Origin: Actinomycetes bacterium
Lineage (GTDB): Bacteria > Actinomycetota > Actinomycetes > Mycobacteriales > Mycobacteriaceae
NCBI GenBank assembly: GCA_023404955.1
Contig: JAEXZY010000077.1
Coordinates: 1-64,000 of the forward strand
Reading direction: 5' to 3'
DNA length: 64,000 nucleotides
The notes under the pieces are model-generated. The model was given only the letters and a program-made list of their open reading frames with translations. It ran no database searches and was not told the origin of the DNA. Made by a program: the position numbers and the translations under genes. Below, in pieces: positions 41,476 to 51,131 of the stretch. Position 1 is the stretch's first letter. Every line of letters begins with the position of its first letter.

Positions 41476-43426
41476 TCACGACATCTTCCCACTGCGAGCA
41501 AGTGGTTAACCCATCTAGCGAATGAGCTCGGTGGCACGGCAGGTGCGCATGTGTGCCCGACGGCGCGCCGAACTGCGTGCGATAGAGCTCGGCGTAGCGG
41601 CCACCGCGGGCCAGCAGCTCGGGGTGTGTCCCACGCTCGACGATGCGGCCGTCCTCGACGACGAGGATCACGTCGGCGGCGCGGATCGTCGAGAGGCGGT
41701 GCGCGATCACGAGCGACGTGCGGCCGGCCAAGGCCTCGGTCAGCGCCTGTTGCACCTTGGCCTCCGATTCGGAGTCCAGCGATGCGGTCGCCTCGTCGAG
41801 CACCACCACCCGGGGCGCGGCGAGCAGCAGACGCGCGATGGTCAGCCGTTGCCGCTGGCCACCGGAGAGCCGGTAGCCCCGCTCCCCGACGATGGTGTCG
41901 AGACCGTCGGGCATGTCGGCGACCACGCCGTCGAGCCGGGCGCGGCGCAGCGCCTCCCAGATCTCGGTATCGGTGGCGTCCGGCGCGGCGAGCGCGACGT
42001 TGGCCCGGATCGACTCGTGGAAGAGGTGCCCGTCCTGGGTGACCATGCCGACGGTGTCCTTCAGCGACGCGAATGTGGCGTCACGGACATCGACGCCGTT
42101 GAGGCGGATGGCCCCGGACGACACGTCGTACAGCCGGGCCAGCAGCGACGCCGTCGTCGACTTCCCGGCACCCGACGAACCGACGAGCGCGATCATCTGC
42201 CCGGGCCGGGCCGTGAACGAGATGCCGTGCAGCACTTCGTCGCCACCGCGGTCGTCCAGCTCGCTGACGTCTTCCAGCGAGGCCAGCGACACGGTGTCGG
42301 CAGCGGGATATCCGAACCGGACGTCGTCGAACTCGACGGTGACCGGGCCGTCGGGAATCGCGACCGCGTCGGGCCGTTCCTGGATCAGCGGTACCAGATC
42401 CAGCACCTCGAAGACCCGCTCGAAGCTGACCAGTGCGGTCGCGATCTCGACACGGGCGTTGGCCAGCGCGGTCAGCGGTGCGTAGAGCCGGGTGAGCAGG
42501 AGGGCCAGCGACACGATGGCGCCGGCCTGCAGGTGCCCGCCCAGCGCGAGCGCGCCACCCAGGCCGTACACCAGCGCCAGCGCCAGCGCCGACATCAGGG
42601 TAAGTGAGTTCATGAACGTCGACTGCAGCATCGCGGTGCGCACGCCGATGTCGCGCACCCGGCCGGCCCGCACCCCGAACTCACGCGACTCGGCGTCCGC
42701 GTCGCCGAACAGTTTGATCAGCGTGGCGCCCGGAGCGGAGAACCGCTCGGTCATCTGGGTGTTCATCGTGGCGTTGTGGCCGGCCGCCTCGCGCGAGAGC
42801 TTCGCCATCGCCGCGCCGATCCGGCGGGCCGGGAGCAGGAACAGCGGCATCAGCGCCAGCGACACCAGCGTCACCTGCCAGGAGATGCCGATCATCACCG
42901 CGAGCGTCAACGTCAGCGTGACGAGGTTGGAGACCACACCGGACAACGTGTCGGAGAATGCGCGCTGCGCGCCCATCACGTCATTGCCAAGGCGGCTCAC
43001 CAGCGCACCGGTGCGCGTCCGGGTGAAGAACGCCACGGGCATCCGCTGCACATGGTCGAACACCGCGGTGCGCAGATCCAGGATCAGGCCTTCGCCGATG
43101 TTGGATGACAGCCAGCGCGTCAGCAACGACATCGCGGTCTCGGCAAGTGCCACACCGGCGATCACCAGTGCCAGCACCACGACCGTTGCGATGGTGCCGC
43201 CCTGGGTGATCTCGTCGACCACGCGGCCGGCGAGCAGGGGGGTCGCCACGGTCAGCACCGCGCCGAGCACGCTGACCAGCAGGAACCACCCGAGCATGCG
43301 ATGATGCCGGGCGGCGAACCGCCAGATACGCGCCATCAGCCGGCGATCTGCCAGCGAGTGCAGATCACCGCCCCGGGCGTGCGTCTGCCGGTACAGCGAC
43401 TGCCGGGCAACTGTTTCCAAGCTCAT
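41468..43426 (-). CDS. ABC exporter half-transporter, self-sufficient type
   Basis: A 652-residue protein with six helices and one ATPase domain bearing all consensus sites: VGSSGAGKSTT, LSGGQRQRLTIARL, VVVLDEATASLD and the AHRLST switch. It probably works as a homodimer. The C terminus adds roughly 35 residues beyond the ATPase end, rich in His, Cys and Thr. It is the first gene of a three-gene operon with the heterodimer; shared cargo or regulation is likely. The ATG at 43426 is preferred over an upstream TTG. Confidence 0.92.
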   Translation of the reverse strand: MSLETVARQSLYRQTHARGGDLHSLADRRLMARIWRFAARHHRMLGWFLLVSVLGAVLTVATPLLAGRVVDEITQGGTIATVVVLALVIAGVALAETAMSLLTRWLSSNIGEGLILDLRTAVFDHVQRMPVAFFTRTRTGALVSRLGNDVMGAQRAFSDTLSGVVSNLVTLTLTLAVMIGISWQVTLVSLALMPLFLLPARRIGAAMAKLSREAAGHNATMNTQMTERFSAPGATLIKLFGDADAESREFGVRAGRVRDIGVRTAMLQSTFMNSLTLMSALALALVYGLGGALALGGHLQAGAIVSLALLLTRLYAPLTALANARVEIATALVSFERVFEVLDLVPLIQERPDAVAIPDGPVTVEFDDVRFGYPAADTVSLASLEDVSELDDRGGDEVLHGISFTARPGQMIALVGSSGAGKSTTASLLARLYDVSSGAIRLNGVDVRDATFASLKDTVGMVTQDGHLFHESIRANVALAAPDATDTEIWEALRRARLDGVVADMPDGLDTIVGERGYRLSGGQRQRLTIARLLLAAPRVVVLDEATASLDSESEAKVQQALTEALAGRTSLVIAHRLSTIRAADVILVVEDGRIVERGTHPELLARGGRYAELYRTQFGAPSGTHAHLPCHRAHSLDGLTTCSQWEDVVSG

Positions 43427-43527
43427 CTCATCACCGTAGAACCTCAACAATGGGTGAGGTCAAAGACTTCCCAGGTGGTCCCACTACCGTCAGAACCGTC
43501 GCGACACGATTTCGAGGAGTACACGGC

Positions 43528-44274
43528 GTGGAGACCAAAGTGCAGGCGTGGGAGCGTCGCGCCGAGTGGCCGCTCGCGATCGCGGCCCTGCTGTTCCTGG
43601 CCGCCTACAGCGTGGAGGTGCTCGTCCTCCCCGCAGGCGCGGCCAAAGTGGCCGTCCGCGTCGTCAGCGTCGTCACGTGGGCGATGTTCGTCGTCGACTA
43701 CGTGGTGCGCCTGGGTCTGGCCGAGCATCGCTGGCGGTGGTTCTACCGACACCTCTTCGACCTCGCGATCGTGGCCCTGCCCATCCTCCGGCACCTGCGC
43801 CTGCTGCGGCTCGTCACGCTGATCACGGTGCTCAATCGCGCCCTCGGCCACGCCATCCGCGGCCGCGTGGCGATGTACACCGTCGGGGGCGCGGTGCTGC
43901 TGGTCTACGTCTCCTCGCTGGCTGTGCTGCAGGCCGAGAGGCAGTATCCGCACGCGCACATCACCCACTTCGGCGAGGCGCTGTGGTGGGCGATGACGAC
44001 CATCACGACCGTCGGCTACGGCGACCTGACCCCGGTCAGCCCCACCGGGCGGGTGATCGCGGTGCTCCTCATGATCGGCGGCATCAGCCTGCTCGGCTCG
44101 ATCACCGCGACGCTGGCCTCGTGGATCGTGCAGCGGGTCGCCGACGAGGACACTGCCGCACAGATGGTGACGACCGCGCACATCGACACCCTGGTCCAGG
44201 AGATCGCCCAGCTGCGCGAGGACGTCGCGCGCCTGGGTGACCCGGCCGCCGCACGTGACCGCCCCGACGGGTAA
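43528..44274 (+). CDS. Voltage-gated-type potassium channel (VIC family)
   Basis: A 248-residue protein with about six membrane segments and a pore loop containing the potassium selectivity filter TVGYGD (residues 161-166). An Arg-rich segment RHLRLLRLVTLITVLNRAL before the pore resembles the S4 voltage sensor. A short coiled coil follows (IDTLVQEIAQLREDVARLG). The GTG at 43528 has a GAGGAG site about 9 bases upstream; the ATG at 43450 would add 26 poorly conserved residues. It is divergent from the ABC operon. Confidence 0.88.
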   Translation: METKVQAWERRAEWPLAIAALLFLAAYSVEVLVLPAGAAKVAVRVVSVVTWAMFVVDYVVRLGLAEHRWRWFYRHLFDLAIVALPILRHLRLLRLVTLITVLNRALGHAIRGRVAMYTVGGAVLLVYVSSLAVLQAERQYPHAHITHFGEALWWAMTTITTVGYGDLTPVSPTGRVIAVLLMIGGISLLGSITATLASWIVQRVADEDTAAQMVTTAHIDTLVQEIAQLREDVARLGDPAAARDRPDG

Positions 44275-44323
44275 CGGGCCAGGTTCCCGCAGCCTGGACC
44301 CGACGTCAGGCAAGATTGCGGGC

Positions 44324-45025
44324 ATGGACAGTCCAGTGGGTTCGCCCCGAGTGCTCGTGGTCGACGACGATCCCGACGTGCTGGCCTCGCTGGAGCGCGG
44401 CCTGCGTCTGTCCGGGTTCGACGTGTTCACCGCCGTCGACGGCGCCGAGGCGCTGCGCAGCGCCACCGAGACGCGACCGGATGCGATCGTGCTCGACATC
44501 AACATGCCCGTGCTCGACGGCGTATCCGTGGTGACCGCACTGCGCGCGATGGACAACGACGTGCCGGTCTGCGTGCTCTCGGCGCGCTCGTCCGTCGACG
44601 ACCGGGTGGCCGGCCTGGAGGCCGGCGCCGACGACTACCTGGTCAAGCCATTCGTGCTGGCCGAGCTGGTCGCCCGGGTCAAGGCGCTGCTGCGCCGGCG
44701 CGGATCGACGGCGACGTTCTCGTCGGAGACCATCGCCGTCGGCCCGCTCGAGGTCGACATCCCGGGCCGACGCGCCCGCGTCGACGGCGTCGACGTCGAC
44801 CTCACCAAGCGCGAATTCGACCTGCTGGCCGTGCTCGCCGAACACAAGACGGCGGTGCTGTCGCGCGCGCAACTGCTCGAGCTGGTGTGGGGCTACGACT
44901 TCGCCGCCGACACCAACGTCGTCGACGTGTTCATCGGCTACCTGCGCCGCAAGCTCGAAGCCAACGGCGCGCCTCGCCTGCTGCACACCGTGCGCGGCGT
45001 CGGTTTCGTGCTGCGACAGCAGTAG
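44324..45025 (+). CDS. prrA: Response regulator PrrA
   Basis: The 233-residue regulator is nearly identical in pattern to M. tuberculosis PrrA (Rv0903c). The receiver has DDD at 14-16, phospho-Asp58 in VLDINMPVLDGVSVV and the KPF Lys. The winged-helix domain contains LTKREFDLLAVLAEHKTAVLSRAQLLELVWGYDF. PrrA controls nitrogen- and infection-related genes and is essential in M. tuberculosis. The ATG at 44324 is where similarity begins. It is followed 13 bases later by prrB. Confidence 0.97.
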   Translation: MDSPVGSPRVLVVDDDPDVLASLERGLRLSGFDVFTAVDGAEALRSATETRPDAIVLDINMPVLDGVSVVTALRAMDNDVPVCVLSARSSVDDRVAGLEAGADDYLVKPFVLAELVARVKALLRRRGSTATFSSETIAVGPLEVDIPGRRARVDGVDVDLTKREFDLLAVLAEHKTAVLSRAQLLELVWGYDFAADTNVVDVFIGYLRRKLEANGAPRLLHTVRGVGFVLRQQ

Positions 45026-45038
45026 GCGTGAGCCCGTC

Positions 45039-46379
45039 ATGATCGTGGTGTCGCGGATCTTCCGGCGCACACCGTCGCTGCGCACCCGCGTCGCATTCGC
45101 CACCGCGATCGCCGCGGCCATCGTGGTCGGCATCGTCGGCACCGTGGTCTGGGTCGGCATCACCCAGGACCGCAAGGAGCGCCTCGACCGTCGCCTCGAC
45201 GAAGCCGCGGGCTTCGCGATCCCGTTCCTGCCGCGCGGGATCGACGAGATCCCGCCCTCGCCCAACGACCAGGACGCCGTCATCACGGTCCGGCGCGCCG
45301 ACGGACAGGTGGCGTCCAACTCCGTCGTGCTGCCCGAACTGCCGCCGGGCTACGCCGACACCACGGTCGAGGGGGTGCGCTACCGGGTGCGCACCGTCGA
45401 GTTGTCCACCCCGGAGCCGATGTCGGTCGCCGTCGGCGCCACCTATGACGCGACCATCACCGACACCAACAACCTGCACCGCCGCGTGCTGATCATCTGC
45501 ACGATGGCGGTGGGTGCGGCAACCTTCGGCGGGTGGCTGTTGGCGGCGTTCGCGGTGCGACCGTTCAAGCGGCTGGCTCAGCAGACCCGGCAGATCGAAG
45601 CGGGCGATGAGGCACCCGACATCGACATTCGCGGCGCCACCGAAGCAGTCGAGATCGCCGACGCCATCAAGGGTCTGGTCGGCCGCGTGTGGGAGGAACA
45701 GGGACGCACCAAGGCGGCATTGGCCTCGGCGCGCGACTTCGCATCGGTGTCGGCCCACGAGCTGCGCACCCCGTTGACCGCGATGCGCACCAACCTCGAG
45801 GTGCTCGCAACGCTCGACCTCGGCGAGGAGCAACGCAAAGAGGTCGTCGGCGACGTCATCCGCACGCAGACCCGCATCGAGGCGACCCTCAGCGCGCTGG
45901 AGCGGCTGGCGCAGGGCGAACTGTCCACCACCGACGACCACGTGCCGGTCGACATCACCGAACTGCTCGACCGGGCCGCGCACGACGCGATGCGGGTCTA
46001 CCCCGACCTCGAGGTGTCGCTGGTTCCGGCGCCGACGGTGATCATCGTCGGACTGCCGGCGGGGTTGCGGCTGGCCGTCGACAACGCGATCGCCAATGCG
46101 GTCAAGCACGGCGGCGCGACCCGCGTACAACTGTCGGCGGTCAGCTCGCGCGCCGGTGTCGAGATCGCGATCGACGACGACGGCGTCGGCGTGCCCGAGG
46201 AGGAACGCTCAGTGGTGTTCGAGCGGTTCTCCCGAGGCTCGACGGCCTCGCACTCCGGGTCGGGCCTCGGGCTGGCGCTGGTGGCGCAGCAGGCCGAATT
46301 GCACGGCGGCACAGCGGCACTGGAGTCCAGCCCGCTGGGCGGTGCGCGGCTGCTGCTGAGGCTGCCGGGCCCGAGCTAG
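45039..46379 (+). CDS. prrB: Sensor histidine kinase PrrB
   Basis: A 446-residue kinase with two membrane segments (about 18-42 and 148-172) around an external sensor domain, a HAMP linker, and the dimerisation motif SVSAHELRTPL with phosphorylated His240. An ATPase domain includes DNAIANAVKHGG, DDDGVGVP and GSGLGLALV. It phosphorylates PrrA. The pair is 13 bases apart and transcribed together. Its last 4 bases overlap the convergent FKBP gene. Confidence 0.95.
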   Translation: MIVVSRIFRRTPSLRTRVAFATAIAAAIVVGIVGTVVWVGITQDRKERLDRRLDEAAGFAIPFLPRGIDEIPPSPNDQDAVITVRRADGQVASNSVVLPELPPGYADTTVEGVRYRVRTVELSTPEPMSVAVGATYDATITDTNNLHRRVLIICTMAVGAATFGGWLLAAFAVRPFKRLAQQTRQIEAGDEAPDIDIRGATEAVEIADAIKGLVGRVWEEQGRTKAALASARDFASVSAHELRTPLTAMRTNLEVLATLDLGEEQRKEVVGDVIRTQTRIEATLSALERLAQGELSTTDDHVPVDITELLDRAAHDAMRVYPDLEVSLVPAPTVIIVGLPAGLRLAVDNAIANAVKHGGATRVQLSAVSSRAGVEIAIDDDGVGVPEEERSVVFERFSRGSTASHSGSGLGLALVAQQAELHGGTAALESSPLGGARLLLRLPGPS

Positions 46380-46738
46380 CGGGTGCCGAGCAGGTCGATG
46401 ATGAAAATGAGCGTCTTGCCTGACAGGCGGTGCCCGCCGCCGGCCGGACCGTAGGCCTGCTCCGGCGGGATCGTGAGCTTGCGCCGCCCGCCGACCTTCA
46501 TCCCCGGGATGCCGTCCTGCCAGCCCTGGATCAGCCCGCGCAGCGGGAACTCGATCGACTCACCGCCGTTCCAGGAGCTGTCGAACTCCTCGCCGGTGTC
46601 GTACTCGACGCCGAGGTAGTGCACCTCCACGTTGGCGCCCGGAACCGCTTCGGGACCGTCACCGACGGTGATGTCTTCGATCACCAGCTCGGTGGGTGCG
46701 GGGCCGTCAGGGAAGTCGATCTCGGGTTTGGTCGCCAT
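46376..46738 (-). CDS. FKBP-type peptidyl-prolyl cis-trans isomerase
   Basis: A 120-residue single-domain FKBP: VEVHYLGVEYDTGEEFDSSWNGGESIEFPLRGLIQGWQDGIPGMKVGGRRKLTIPPEQAYG has the usual pocket residues (Tyr, Phe, Asp, Trp and Tyr positions of the FK506 fold). It catalyses proline isomerisation in the cytosol; no signal peptide is present. Its end overlaps prrB by 4 bases. It is followed by the SDR gene upstream on the same strand, 22 bases away. Confidence 0.92.
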   Translation of the reverse strand: MATKPEIDFPDGPAPTELVIEDITVGDGPEAVPGANVEVHYLGVEYDTGEEFDSSWNGGESIEFPLRGLIQGWQDGIPGMKVGGRRKLTIPPEQAYGPAGGGHRLSGKTLIFIIDLLGTR

Positions 46739-46760
46739 GCGCTCAGCCTAGCCCCGGCGC

Positions 46761-47498
46761 CTAGCCCGACGACCTGACCTCCTCGGGCTGCAGCCACTCG
46801 GTGGGCCGGAGCAACACCACCTCGGGAAGGATGCACGCCGCCGACAACCGCGTGGTCATCCGCACGACCTCGGCGACGTCGCGCGGCGTGATCATCGCCG
46901 AAGCCTCGATGGCGTCGCGGTAGACGTCCGCCATCGCGGTGTCCACCAGACCCGGGCAGATCGCGGTCGCCTTGATGCCCGAGGTGGCGAGCTCGTCGTG
47001 CAGCGACTCGGTGAATCCTACGACGGCGGCCTTGGTCGCCGAGTAGGACGACAGCGTGGCCTCGCCGCGCTTTCCCGCATTCGACGCCGTGTTCACGATC
47101 TGAGCCCAACCGTGCTGCCGCACAGCTTCTCTGAGCAGCGGCTGACATTTCGCGGTCAGCAACACCACGGCGCGCAGATTGACGGCCAGCTGAGCGTCGA
47201 GGAAATCCGCGGTGATGTCGGCGACCGCCCGGTTCCCGGCGATGCCCGCGTTGTTCGCCAGTAGATCCAATGACCCGTATCGCTCGGTGTGGAAAGCGAC
47301 CACCTCGTCGAGAAAAGGCTCCTCGGCCAGCGACCCCGCGATCGTGTGGACCGTGGCACTTCCGATCGACGCGGCCACCGCGTCGAGTTTGGCCGGGTCG
47401 CGCCCGACCAGAGTCAGCGCGAACCCCTCCTCGTGGAGGGCTGCCGCGACGGCCGCACCGATACCGCCCGACGCCCCGGTCACCAGGGCACTGCGCAT
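46761..47498 (-). CDS. Short-chain dehydrogenase/reductase
   Basis: A 245-residue classical SDR with the TGASGGIG cofactor motif at about residues 7-14, NNAG, catalytic Ser in NTASNAGK and the SYSATKAAV active-site YxxxK. The substrate is not predictable. The ATG at 47498 gives the normal length; a longer open frame upstream has no similarity. It lies divergent from the DUF2630 gene (43 bases). Confidence 0.9.
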   Translation of the reverse strand: MRSALVTGASGGIGAAVAAALHEEGFALTLVGRDPAKLDAVAASIGSATVHTIAGSLAEEPFLDEVVAFHTERYGSLDLLANNAGIAGNRAVADITADFLDAQLAVNLRAVVLLTAKCQPLLREAVRQHGWAQIVNTASNAGKRGEATLSSYSATKAAVVGFTESLHDELATSGIKATAICPGLVDTAMADVYRDAIEASAMITPRDVAEVVRMTTRLSAACILPEVVLLRPTEWLQPEEVRSSG

Positions 47499-47541
47499 GG
47501 TCACCGGTTCATTAGATCGCGCCGAGGGGCAGACTGTAGGC

Positions 47542-47790
47542 GTGGCCAACGACGAAGACATCCTCAACAAGGTGAACCAGCTCGTCGCGGAGGAGAAAGA
47601 ACTCCGCTCCAAACTGCAGCATCACGAGATCGACGAGTCCGAAGAGCATCAGCGGTTGCGCGCCGTGGAGGTCCAGCTCGACCAGTGCTGGGACCTGCTG
47701 CGTCAGCGGCGGGCTCTCCGCGAGACCGGTGGTGACCCGACCGCCGCGGAGGTACGTCCGGCCGACGAGGTCGAGGGCTACCTGAACTGA
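47542..47790 (+). CDS. DUF2630 family protein (Rv0898c-like)
   Basis: An 82-residue helical protein beginning ANDEDILNKVNQLVAEEKELR and continuing LQHHEIDESEEHQRLRAVEVQLDQCWDLLRQRRALR, the DUF2630 coiled-coil pattern. Function is unknown. The GTG at 47542 is the likely start. It ends 2 bases before the FAD oxidoreductase start, as Rv0898c precedes Rv0897c. Confidence 0.85.
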   Translation: MANDEDILNKVNQLVAEEKELRSKLQHHEIDESEEHQRLRAVEVQLDQCWDLLRQRRALRETGGDPTAAEVRPADEVEGYLN

Positions 47791-47792
47791 GC

Positions 47793-49349
47793 GTGGGCAC
47801 GGACGCCCGCTTCGACGTCGTCATCGTCGGCGGCGGGCACAACGGCCTGGTGGCCGCCGGCTACCTGGCGCGCGCCGGCCGGCGGGTGGGCGTGTTGGAG
47901 CGGCTCGACCATGTCGGCGGGGCCGCCGTTTCGGCGTACGCCTTCGACGGCGTAGACGCGCGGCTGTCCCGGTATTCGTACCTGGTGAGCCTGCTGCCGC
48001 AGCGCATCATCGACGATCTCGGGCTGCGGGTGCGCCTCGTGCGACGCCGCTGGTCGTCGTATACGCCCGACCCGGCGTCCGGCGGCCGAACCGGGCTGCT
48101 GGTGGGTCCGTCCTCGACGTTCGGCGCGGTGGGCGCGGCGGACGACGAGGCGGGTTTCGACGACTTCTACCGGCGCTGCAACACCGTGACGTCGCGGGTC
48201 TGGCCGACGCTGACCGAACCGTTACGCACCCGCTCGGATCTGCACAGCGCGGTGGGCGGTGGCCTTGATGAAGAGTGGGCATGGCGGGCGCTGATCGAGG
48301 AGCCGGTAGGTGAGGCGATCACCGCGGCGGTGCGCAACGATCTTGTCCGCGGCGTGATGGCCACCGATGCCCTGATCGGAACCTCTGCCGCGCTGGAGGA
48401 TTCGTCGCTGCAGCAGAATGTCTGCTTCCTGTACCACCTGATCGGCGGCGGCACCGGGGACTGGGACGTGCCGGTCGGCGGTATGGGCGCGGTCAGTGGG
48501 GCGCTCGCCGCGGCAGCAGCGGGCTTCGGCGCCGACATCCACACCGGGGCCGAGGTCGAGTCGATCACCCCTGACGGTGAGGTGCGGTACAGCCAGGACG
48601 GTGTGGAGCATCGCGTCGTCGCCGACCGCGTCCTGGCCAACGTCACGCCGACGGTGCTGGCCCGACTCCTCGGCGAGGACGCGCCCGATGCCGCGCCCGG
48701 TGCGCAGGTGAAGGTGAACCTGATGCTGCGGCGACTCCCCCGCCTACGCGACGAGAGCGTGTCGGTCGAGCAGGCCTTCGGAGGCACCTTCCACATCAAC
48801 GAGACCTACAGCCAACTCGAGTCGGCCTACCGGAGCGCCGCCGAAGGCACTGTGCCGGAACCACTTCCGTGTGAGATCTACTGCCACTCGCTCGCGGACC
48901 CCACGATTCTGTCGGATGCGCTGCGCGCCTCAGGCGCGCACACGTTGACGGTGTTCGGTCTGCACACCCCACACCATCTCGTGACCGCAGGCACGCCGGA
49001 GCGCATCCGTGACTCGCTGACCTCCGCGGTGCTGACGTCGTTGAATTCGGTTCTTGCTGAGCCGATCCACGACGTGGTGATGGAGGATGCAGCGGGCCGG
49101 CTGTGCATCGAGACCAAGACGACCGCTGACCTCGACGACGCCCTGGGCATGACGAACGGCCATATCTTCCACGGCGCGCTGTCATGGCCCTTCGCCGAGG
49201 ACGACGAACCCCTGTCGACACCGGCGCAGCGCTGGGGCGTGGCCACCGCCCACGACCGAATCCTGTTGTGTGGGTCCGGCGCTCGCCGCGGCGGCGCCGT
49301 GTCGGGCATCGGGGGCCACAACGCGGCGATGGCGGTACTGGACCGCTAG
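47793..49349 (+). CDS. FAD-dependent oxidoreductase, phytoene-desaturase-like (Rv0897c-like)
   Basis: The 518-residue protein has an N-terminal FAD motif VVIVGGGHNGLVAAGYLARAGRRVGVLERLDHVGGAA and a distant C-terminal GCGARRGGAVSGIGGHN-like segment (reads GSGARRGGAVSGIGGH). This is the pattern of the carotenoid/phytoene desaturase-type amine-oxidase family. The reaction is unknown. Position matches Rv0897c. The end overlaps the convergent HNH gene by 4 bases. Confidence 0.88.
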   Translation: MGTDARFDVVIVGGGHNGLVAAGYLARAGRRVGVLERLDHVGGAAVSAYAFDGVDARLSRYSYLVSLLPQRIIDDLGLRVRLVRRRWSSYTPDPASGGRTGLLVGPSSTFGAVGAADDEAGFDDFYRRCNTVTSRVWPTLTEPLRTRSDLHSAVGGGLDEEWAWRALIEEPVGEAITAAVRNDLVRGVMATDALIGTSAALEDSSLQQNVCFLYHLIGGGTGDWDVPVGGMGAVSGALAAAAAGFGADIHTGAEVESITPDGEVRYSQDGVEHRVVADRVLANVTPTVLARLLGEDAPDAAPGAQVKVNLMLRRLPRLRDESVSVEQAFGGTFHINETYSQLESAYRSAAEGTVPEPLPCEIYCHSLADPTILSDALRASGAHTLTVFGLHTPHHLVTAGTPERIRDSLTSAVLTSLNSVLAEPIHDVVMEDAAGRLCIETKTTADLDDALGMTNGHIFHGALSWPFAEDDEPLSTPAQRWGVATAHDRILLCGSGARRGGAVSGIGGHNAAMAVLDR

Positions 49350-50611
49350 CTGGGTGGGCGGGGTTCGTAGGGTTGGTACCACCACCATTGTGCGCGTTCG
49401 CCGGTCGGGCCGGGACACGGGGCGACGTCGGGTGGTGGCTGTGTCGGTGTGCGGGCCAGCGAGGCTGAGGTCAGCGCGCGGCCGGCGGCGTCGATGACGA
49501 CCAGCTGATCGGCGGGACCGGTGATCGCGATCAGACCGCGGTGATGGGCCCGGTGGTGATACGGGCACACCAGGGCCAGATTCCACAGCTCGGTGGGCCC
49601 ACCGTCCTCCCAGTGCACCAGGTGGTGGGCGTGCAGTGCCCGGGTGGCCCCGCAGCCGGGTACCACACAGGCGCGGTCGCGGTGCTCCAGCGCCCGGCGT
49701 AGCCGCCGGTTCACTGTGCGGGTGGATCGGCTGGCCCCGATCACCTGGCCGTCCCGGTGAAACCACGCCTCGCAGGTGGCATCGCAGGTCAGGTAGCGGC
49801 GGTCATCATCGGGCAGAACAGGTCCCAGATGCAGGGCCGCGACCTTGTCCGCGACGTCGACGTGCACGACGACGGTGGTGCGTTGCCCGTGCGGCCGCGC
49901 GGCGGCCTCGGCGTCCCAGCTCGCGTGCACCAACCGCACGAGAGCCGCCGCGGTGCTGGGGATCGGCCCCCGTCCGCCCGGATCGCCGGTACTCCACTCG
50001 GTGATCAGCGCGTCGCGGTGGGAGGCCAGCGCGGCTTCAAATGCGGCGTTCTCGACGTGGGGCAGTGTGATCTGCCAGTACGTGTACTGCTCGTCGCTAC
50101 GCGACGTGACCGTCACCGGCGGCCCCGGATCTGCGGTGGGCACCGGCTCGTCCTCGTCGGGCTCGGACTCGGCCTCAGGCTCCGGCCGGGGTGCGGGCTC
50201 CGGTTTGGGTTGCAACTTCAACGCCGTGCGCAGCTGCGTCACCGTCGCGGATTGCGCCATGGTGGCGAAATGCTCGTCCGAGCCGGGCAGGCCATGCTCA
50301 GCGATGACCCCGACCTGATCGACAGAGAACCGGCCCTGCGCCAAACCCCCGATGCAGGAGGGAAATTCGTCGTAGCGGTGCGCGATCGCCGCGATCGTCT
50401 GCGCCCGCGACGGTGACACCCCGGCCTTCCACGCCAACCAGCCCGCCGTCGACCGCGCCCCCGCAGCAGCCCACAACTCTTCACGATCGATCTCCGCCGC
50501 GATCTCCACGATCCGCGCATCGATCGCATTGCGCTGCCCCGTCAGCTCCGCCAACTCCTCATGCAACACCGACAACCGCTCATCGATGGCCAGAGAACTG
50601 ATCGGCGACAT
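49346..50611 (-). CDS. HNH endonuclease domain protein, DUF222/13E12 family
   Basis: A 421-residue protein typical of the REP13E12-type family abundant in mycobacteria. A DUF222 helical domain covers about 20-290, and an HNH nuclease domain near residues 325-375 contains CVVPGCGATRALHAHHLVHWEDGGPTELWNLALVCPYHHRAHH. An acidic Pro/Glu-rich linker (around 150-175) is present. Whether it cuts DNA is not shown. Such genes occur in many copies and are linked to phage-like insertion in M. tuberculosis. No inverted repeats or att sites are visible here. Confidence 0.9.
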   Translation of the reverse strand: MSPISSLAIDERLSVLHEELAELTGQRNAIDARIVEIAAEIDREELWAAAGARSTAGWLAWKAGVSPSRAQTIAAIAHRYDEFPSCIGGLAQGRFSVDQVGVIAEHGLPGSDEHFATMAQSATVTQLRTALKLQPKPEPAPRPEPEAESEPDEDEPVPTADPGPPVTVTSRSDEQYTYWQITLPHVENAAFEAALASHRDALITEWSTGDPGGRGPIPSTAAALVRLVHASWDAEAAARPHGQRTTVVVHVDVADKVAALHLGPVLPDDDRRYLTCDATCEAWFHRDGQVIGASRSTRTVNRRLRRALEHRDRACVVPGCGATRALHAHHLVHWEDGGPTELWNLALVCPYHHRAHHRGLIAITGPADQLVVIDAAGRALTSASLARTPTQPPPDVAPCPGPTGERAQWWWYQPYEPRPPS

Positions 50612-50711
50612 GCCCCCAATCTGCCAACGAGCCCCGACACCCAGCCGCCTGGTCAGCTGCCCAACCACCACGGCCTGTGGATGAAAACGGCTCTGGGGAT
50701 GAACCGCCGCG

Positions 50712-51131
50712 TCAATGGGCGGCCAGCTTGTCCAGCAGCTTCCGCAGCGTCGCGAGGTCGTCGGCGTCGAGGCCCGTCAGCATCGGCGGCGCCGGATCAC
50801 GGACGTCGTCGATCGCGCGCACCAGCTCGTGCCCGGCATCGGTCAGCGACACCACTTTGCAGCGCCGGTTACGCGGATTGGTCTCGCGAACCACGAGTCC
50901 GCGCTCCTCGAGGTCGTTGATCGCGACCGTCGCGGCGGGGGCGTCGATGGTCGCCGCCGCGGCGAGTTCCTTGACGGTCATCGGGGCGCGCCGCAGACGC
51001 GTCAGGATGCGCACGCGGCTGAACGGCAGACCGGCACGCTCGACGACGAGCCGCTTCCATCCGTCGAGGTTGTCCATGACCAAGGCGGACATGTCCCGCC
51101 ACACCGCGTCGGCCATCGTGTCACCGGACAT
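50712..51131 (-). CDS. MarR-family transcriptional regulator
   Basis: A 139-residue winged-helix protein. The core contains SRVRILTRLRRAPMTVKELAAAATIDAPAATVAINDLEERGLVVRETNPRNRRCKVVSLTDAGHELV, the MarR helix-turn-helix and wing. It overlaps the MFS exporter gene by 11 bases and is transcribed after it, so it likely controls that exporter. ATG 51131 and 51116 are both possible starts. Confidence 0.9.
   Translation of the reverse strand: MSGDTMADAVWRDMSALVMDNLDGWKRLVVERAGLPFSRVRILTRLRRAPMTVKELAAAATIDAPAATVAINDLEERGLVVRETNPRNRRCKVVSLTDAGHELVRAIDDVRDPAPPMLTGLDADDLATLRKLLDKLAAH

Noticed and set aside
49346..50611. Mobile element around the HNH/DUF222 gene
   Set aside because: No flanking inverted or direct repeats, integrase or att-like sequence is visible. 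The gene fits a solitary 13E12 family member.
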